From an uncultured Actinomycetes bacterium (GTDB taxonomy: Bacteria; Actinomycetota; Actinomycetes; Nanopelagicales; Nanopelagicaceae), in assembly GCA_903892335.1 (NCBI GenBank), contig CAITID010000121.1, positions 1 through 7,848 on the forward strand: DNA of 7,848 nt, given 5' to 3'. Of the stretch, positions 6,078 through 7,848 are shown piece after piece (positions within the stretch are counted from its first letter, which is position 1; each line of letters begins with the position of its first letter). The notes below the pieces were generated by a model. That model was given only the letters and a program-made list of their open reading frames with translations, did not search any database and was not told where the DNA came from. The translations under genes were made by a program, and so were the position numbers.

Positions 6078-7793
6078 TTACTTACGAAAAGCTTTTACAA
6101 CATCACCAACTGCAACCTCTGATTTATCACCAGATTTGCGATCTCGAACTTCAACCTTGCCATCAGCTAGTGCCTTGCCAACAATAATTATCTTTGGAAT
6201 ACCGATTAGCTCAGCATCTTTAAACTTAACACCTGGACTTGCCTCGCGGCGATCATCAAGTAAAACAGTTAGGCCAATTTCCTCTAGCTGCGTTGCAATT
6301 TTTTCAGCTGTTTCAAATGGCAGATCTTCTTTGCCAGTTGCAACAATATGCACATCAGCTGGAGCTACCTCTGCTGGCCAGTTAAGTCCGATCTCATCAT
6401 ATGTTTGCTCAGCAATTGCAGCTACTGCCCGCGATACACCGATTCCATAAGAGCCCATAGTTACAACTTGTGGCTTACCCTCTTTATCTAAAACGCTAAG
6501 ACCAAGTGCCTGTGCATACTTGCGACCTAATTGAAAAATATGACCAATCTCAATTGCGCGATCAATCACAACTGCTTTTGCACACTTTGGACAAGCATCT
6601 CCGGCTTTAACTTCAGCTGCTTCAATGTATTGATCAACTTTAAAGTCACGACCGCAAACAACATAACGAGCATGTGTGTCTTTTTTATTAGCCCCTGTTA
6701 CCCAATCTGAACCCTCAACAATTCGTGGATCTGCATAAAGTTTTAGGCCAAACTCTTTAGCGTTTTGTGGGCCGATATAGCCTTTTACAAACTTTGGATG
6801 TTTTGCAAAATCAGCATCTTCAAATAAGCGAAGCTCAGTTACACCAGAAAGGTTTGCTTCAACCCGCTTTAAATCAACTTCGCGATCTCCTGGCACAAGT
6901 ACGCAGATTGGTTTTTCATCAGCCATTAGCAATACATTTTTTAAGGTATTTGACGCGGTGATATTTGCGTTGTACTTTGAATTTAAAACCTCAACTAATG
7001 AGTCAATTGTTGGGGTATTTGGTGTATCTAATACTTCGATTGCACCAGCTGCCTTGCCAGTAAATGCTTTAACAACAGTCGTCATCGCCTCGACATTTGC
7101 GGCATAACCGCAATCATTACAAAGTACATATGTATCTTCACCAGTTGGACATGGTGCTAAGAACTCCTCTGATTTAGAGCCACCCATCGCACCGCTCATG
7201 GCAGAGACGATGTTGTACTTAAGTCCAAGTCGATCAAAGGTTTTAATGTAGGCAGCACGATGGGCGTTGTATGAGGCTTCAAGGCCAGCATCATCAACAT
7301 CAAATGAGTAAGAATCTTTCATTACAAACTCACGGCCCCTGATGATGCCACTGCGCGGGCGTGGTTCATCTCGGTACTTAGTTTGAATTTGATAAATAGA
7401 AAGTGGTAAATCTTTATAGGATGAGAACTCGCCTTTGACCATTAAGGTAAACATCTCTTCATGAGTTGGGCCTAAGAGAAAATCATTTCCTTTGCGATCT
7501 TTTAATCTAAATAAATCTGGACCGTACTCTTGCCAACGATTAGTTGCTTCATAAGGCTCCTTTGGCAACATTGCCGGAAAGTGAACCTCTTGAAAGCCAG
7601 CAGCATCCATCTCTTCACGAACAATGTTTTCAATCTTTCGGTATGTGCGATAACCAAGTGGTAGCCAACTATAAATTCCAGCTGCAATTCGGCGAACGAA
7701 ACCGGCACGAACTAATAATCGGTGGGATGCAACCTCAGCATCAGCTGGATCATCGCGCAATGTGCGCAGCAGTAATGTGGACATCCGCAGCAT
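6078..7793 (-). CDS. proS: prolyl-tRNA synthetase (bacterial type, with INS editing domain)
   Basis: ProRS is a class II aminoacyl-tRNA synthetase that attaches proline to tRNA-Pro in the cytoplasm. It has 571 residues, the size of bacterial enzymes with an inserted editing domain. Seen in order: the N-terminus MLRMSTLLLRTLRDDPADAE, typical of the family; the LGPTHEE loop (107-113); motif 2 TKYRDEPRPRSGIIRGREF (138-156); the INS cis-editing domain (about 220-405), flanked by CNDC (225-228) and CPKC (401-404); AIEIGHIFQLGRKYAQALGL (413-432); motif 3 GSYGIGVSR (447-455); and the anticodon-binding domain (about 475-571, DVHIVATGKED and DDRREASPGVKFKDAELIGIP). The ATG at 7793 keeps the conserved N-terminus; a GTAGG lies about 9 nt before it. 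An alternative start at codon 4 (7784) is less likely. The sequence resembles actinobacterial ProRS as I recall it. Confidence 0.98.
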   Translation of the reverse strand: MLRMSTLLLRTLRDDPADAEVASHRLLVRAGFVRRIAAGIYSWLPLGYRTYRKIENIVREEMDAAGFQEVHFPAMLPKEPYEATNRWQEYGPDLFRLKDRKGNDFLLGPTHEEMFTLMVKGEFSSYKDLPLSIYQIQTKYRDEPRPRSGIIRGREFVMKDSYSFDVDDAGLEASYNAHRAAYIKTFDRLGLKYNIVSAMSGAMGGSKSEEFLAPCPTGEDTYVLCNDCGYAANVEAMTTVVKAFTGKAAGAIEVLDTPNTPTIDSLVEVLNSKYNANITASNTLKNVLLMADEKPICVLVPGDREVDLKRVEANLSGVTELRLFEDADFAKHPKFVKGYIGPQNAKEFGLKLYADPRIVEGSDWVTGANKKDTHARYVVCGRDFKVDQYIEAAEVKAGDACPKCAKAVVIDRAIEIGHIFQLGRKYAQALGLSVLDKEGKPQVVTMGSYGIGVSRAVAAIAEQTYDEIGLNWPAEVAPADVHIVATGKEDLPFETAEKIATQLEEIGLTVLLDDRREASPGVKFKDAELIGIPKIIIVGKALADGKVEVRDRKSGDKSEVAVGDVVKAFRK

Positions 7794-7797
7794 GCGG
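7755..7797 (-). other. two short tandem hairpins over the proS start
   Basis: Two perfect 5-bp inverted repeats with 3-nt loops occur within 43 bases. The first (minus strand CCGCA-TGC-TGCGG, 7797-7785) covers the proS start codon, whose A lies in the stem. The second (GCGCA-ATG-TGCGC, 7767-7755) lies in codons 9-13. Short GC-rich stems like these can occur by chance in a coding region that keeps conserved residues, so a role in translation control is only a possibility. Confidence 0.25.
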
Positions 7798-7807
7798 GTA
7801 AGCCTAC

Positions 7808-7848
7808 CTACTTAACTGTGACAGATGGTTCACCTGAAGCGACACCAG
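7808..7848 (-). CDS. C-terminal tail of an unidentified upstream gene (cut by window edge)
   Basis: On the minus strand a frame opens from the window edge and reads GVASGEPSVTVK before a TAG at 7810-7808, 14 bp upstream of the proS start. With proS placed in an operon-like run, the tail of an upstream gene is expected here, and this frame gives a plausible protein end. A second frame reads LVSLQVNHLSQLSR and stops at 7804. Twelve residues are too few to name a family. In other actinobacteria this position can hold ispG or an acetyltransferase gene, but I cannot identify either here. Confidence 0.3.
   Translation of the reverse strand, partial: GVASGEPSVTVK

Noticed and set aside
1..7848. A previously undescribed multi-gene system
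   Set aside because: Every open frame of convincing quality belongs to a known family in a conserved arrangement, and the gaps are too short to hide further genes.

Overview
The window is a conserved housekeeping region in which every supported gene lies on the minus strand, so transcription runs from high to low coordinates. It suggests an actinobacterium with a small, compact, fairly low-GC genome. The gene order proS ... rimP-nusA-ylxR-infB-rbfA-truB is the one known from actinobacteria. The IF-2 linker carries the actinobacterial NNPFSS / MPRPP-type Pro-Gly-Arg sequence, and ProRS resembles the actinobacterial sequences I remember. By eye the base composition is in the mid-40s percent GC and the gaps are very short. 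This fits streamlined freshwater planktonic Actinobacteria (acI / Nanopelagicales), but that placement is inference from composition and compactness, with no database search.

Layout in transcription order: a C-terminal codon tail of an unidentified gene (7848-7808, low confidence); proS, prolyl-tRNA synthetase (7793-6078); a TauE/SafE-family (YfcA-like) membrane protein (6068-5301); rimP (5252-4806); nusA (4809-3772), overlapping rimP by 4 bp; ylxR (3758-3498); a 108-bp leader with a stem-loop just upstream of the infB ribosome binding site; infB, translation initiation factor IF-2 (3389-723); rbfA (719-306); and the first 99 codons of truB (297 to the window edge).

The genes share one theme. 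RimP and RbfA mature the 30S subunit, IF-2 starts translation, NusA controls transcription elongation and antitermination, TruB modifies tRNA U55, ProRS charges tRNA-Pro, and YlxR is an RNA-binding accessory protein. The membrane permease is the only gene with an unrelated function. It sits 9 bp after proS and 48 bp before rimP, so it looks co-transcribed.

No stretch longer than 108 bp lies between the called genes. I see no tRNA, rRNA, CRISPR, insertion sequence or phage element, and nothing that amounts to a new defence or metabolic system. The points worth a second look are modest: the permease placed in a translation operon, the hairpin at the infB start, small hairpins at the proS start, a GC-rich hairpin inside rbfA, and the absence of the DUF503 gene that other actinobacteria carry between infB and rbfA.
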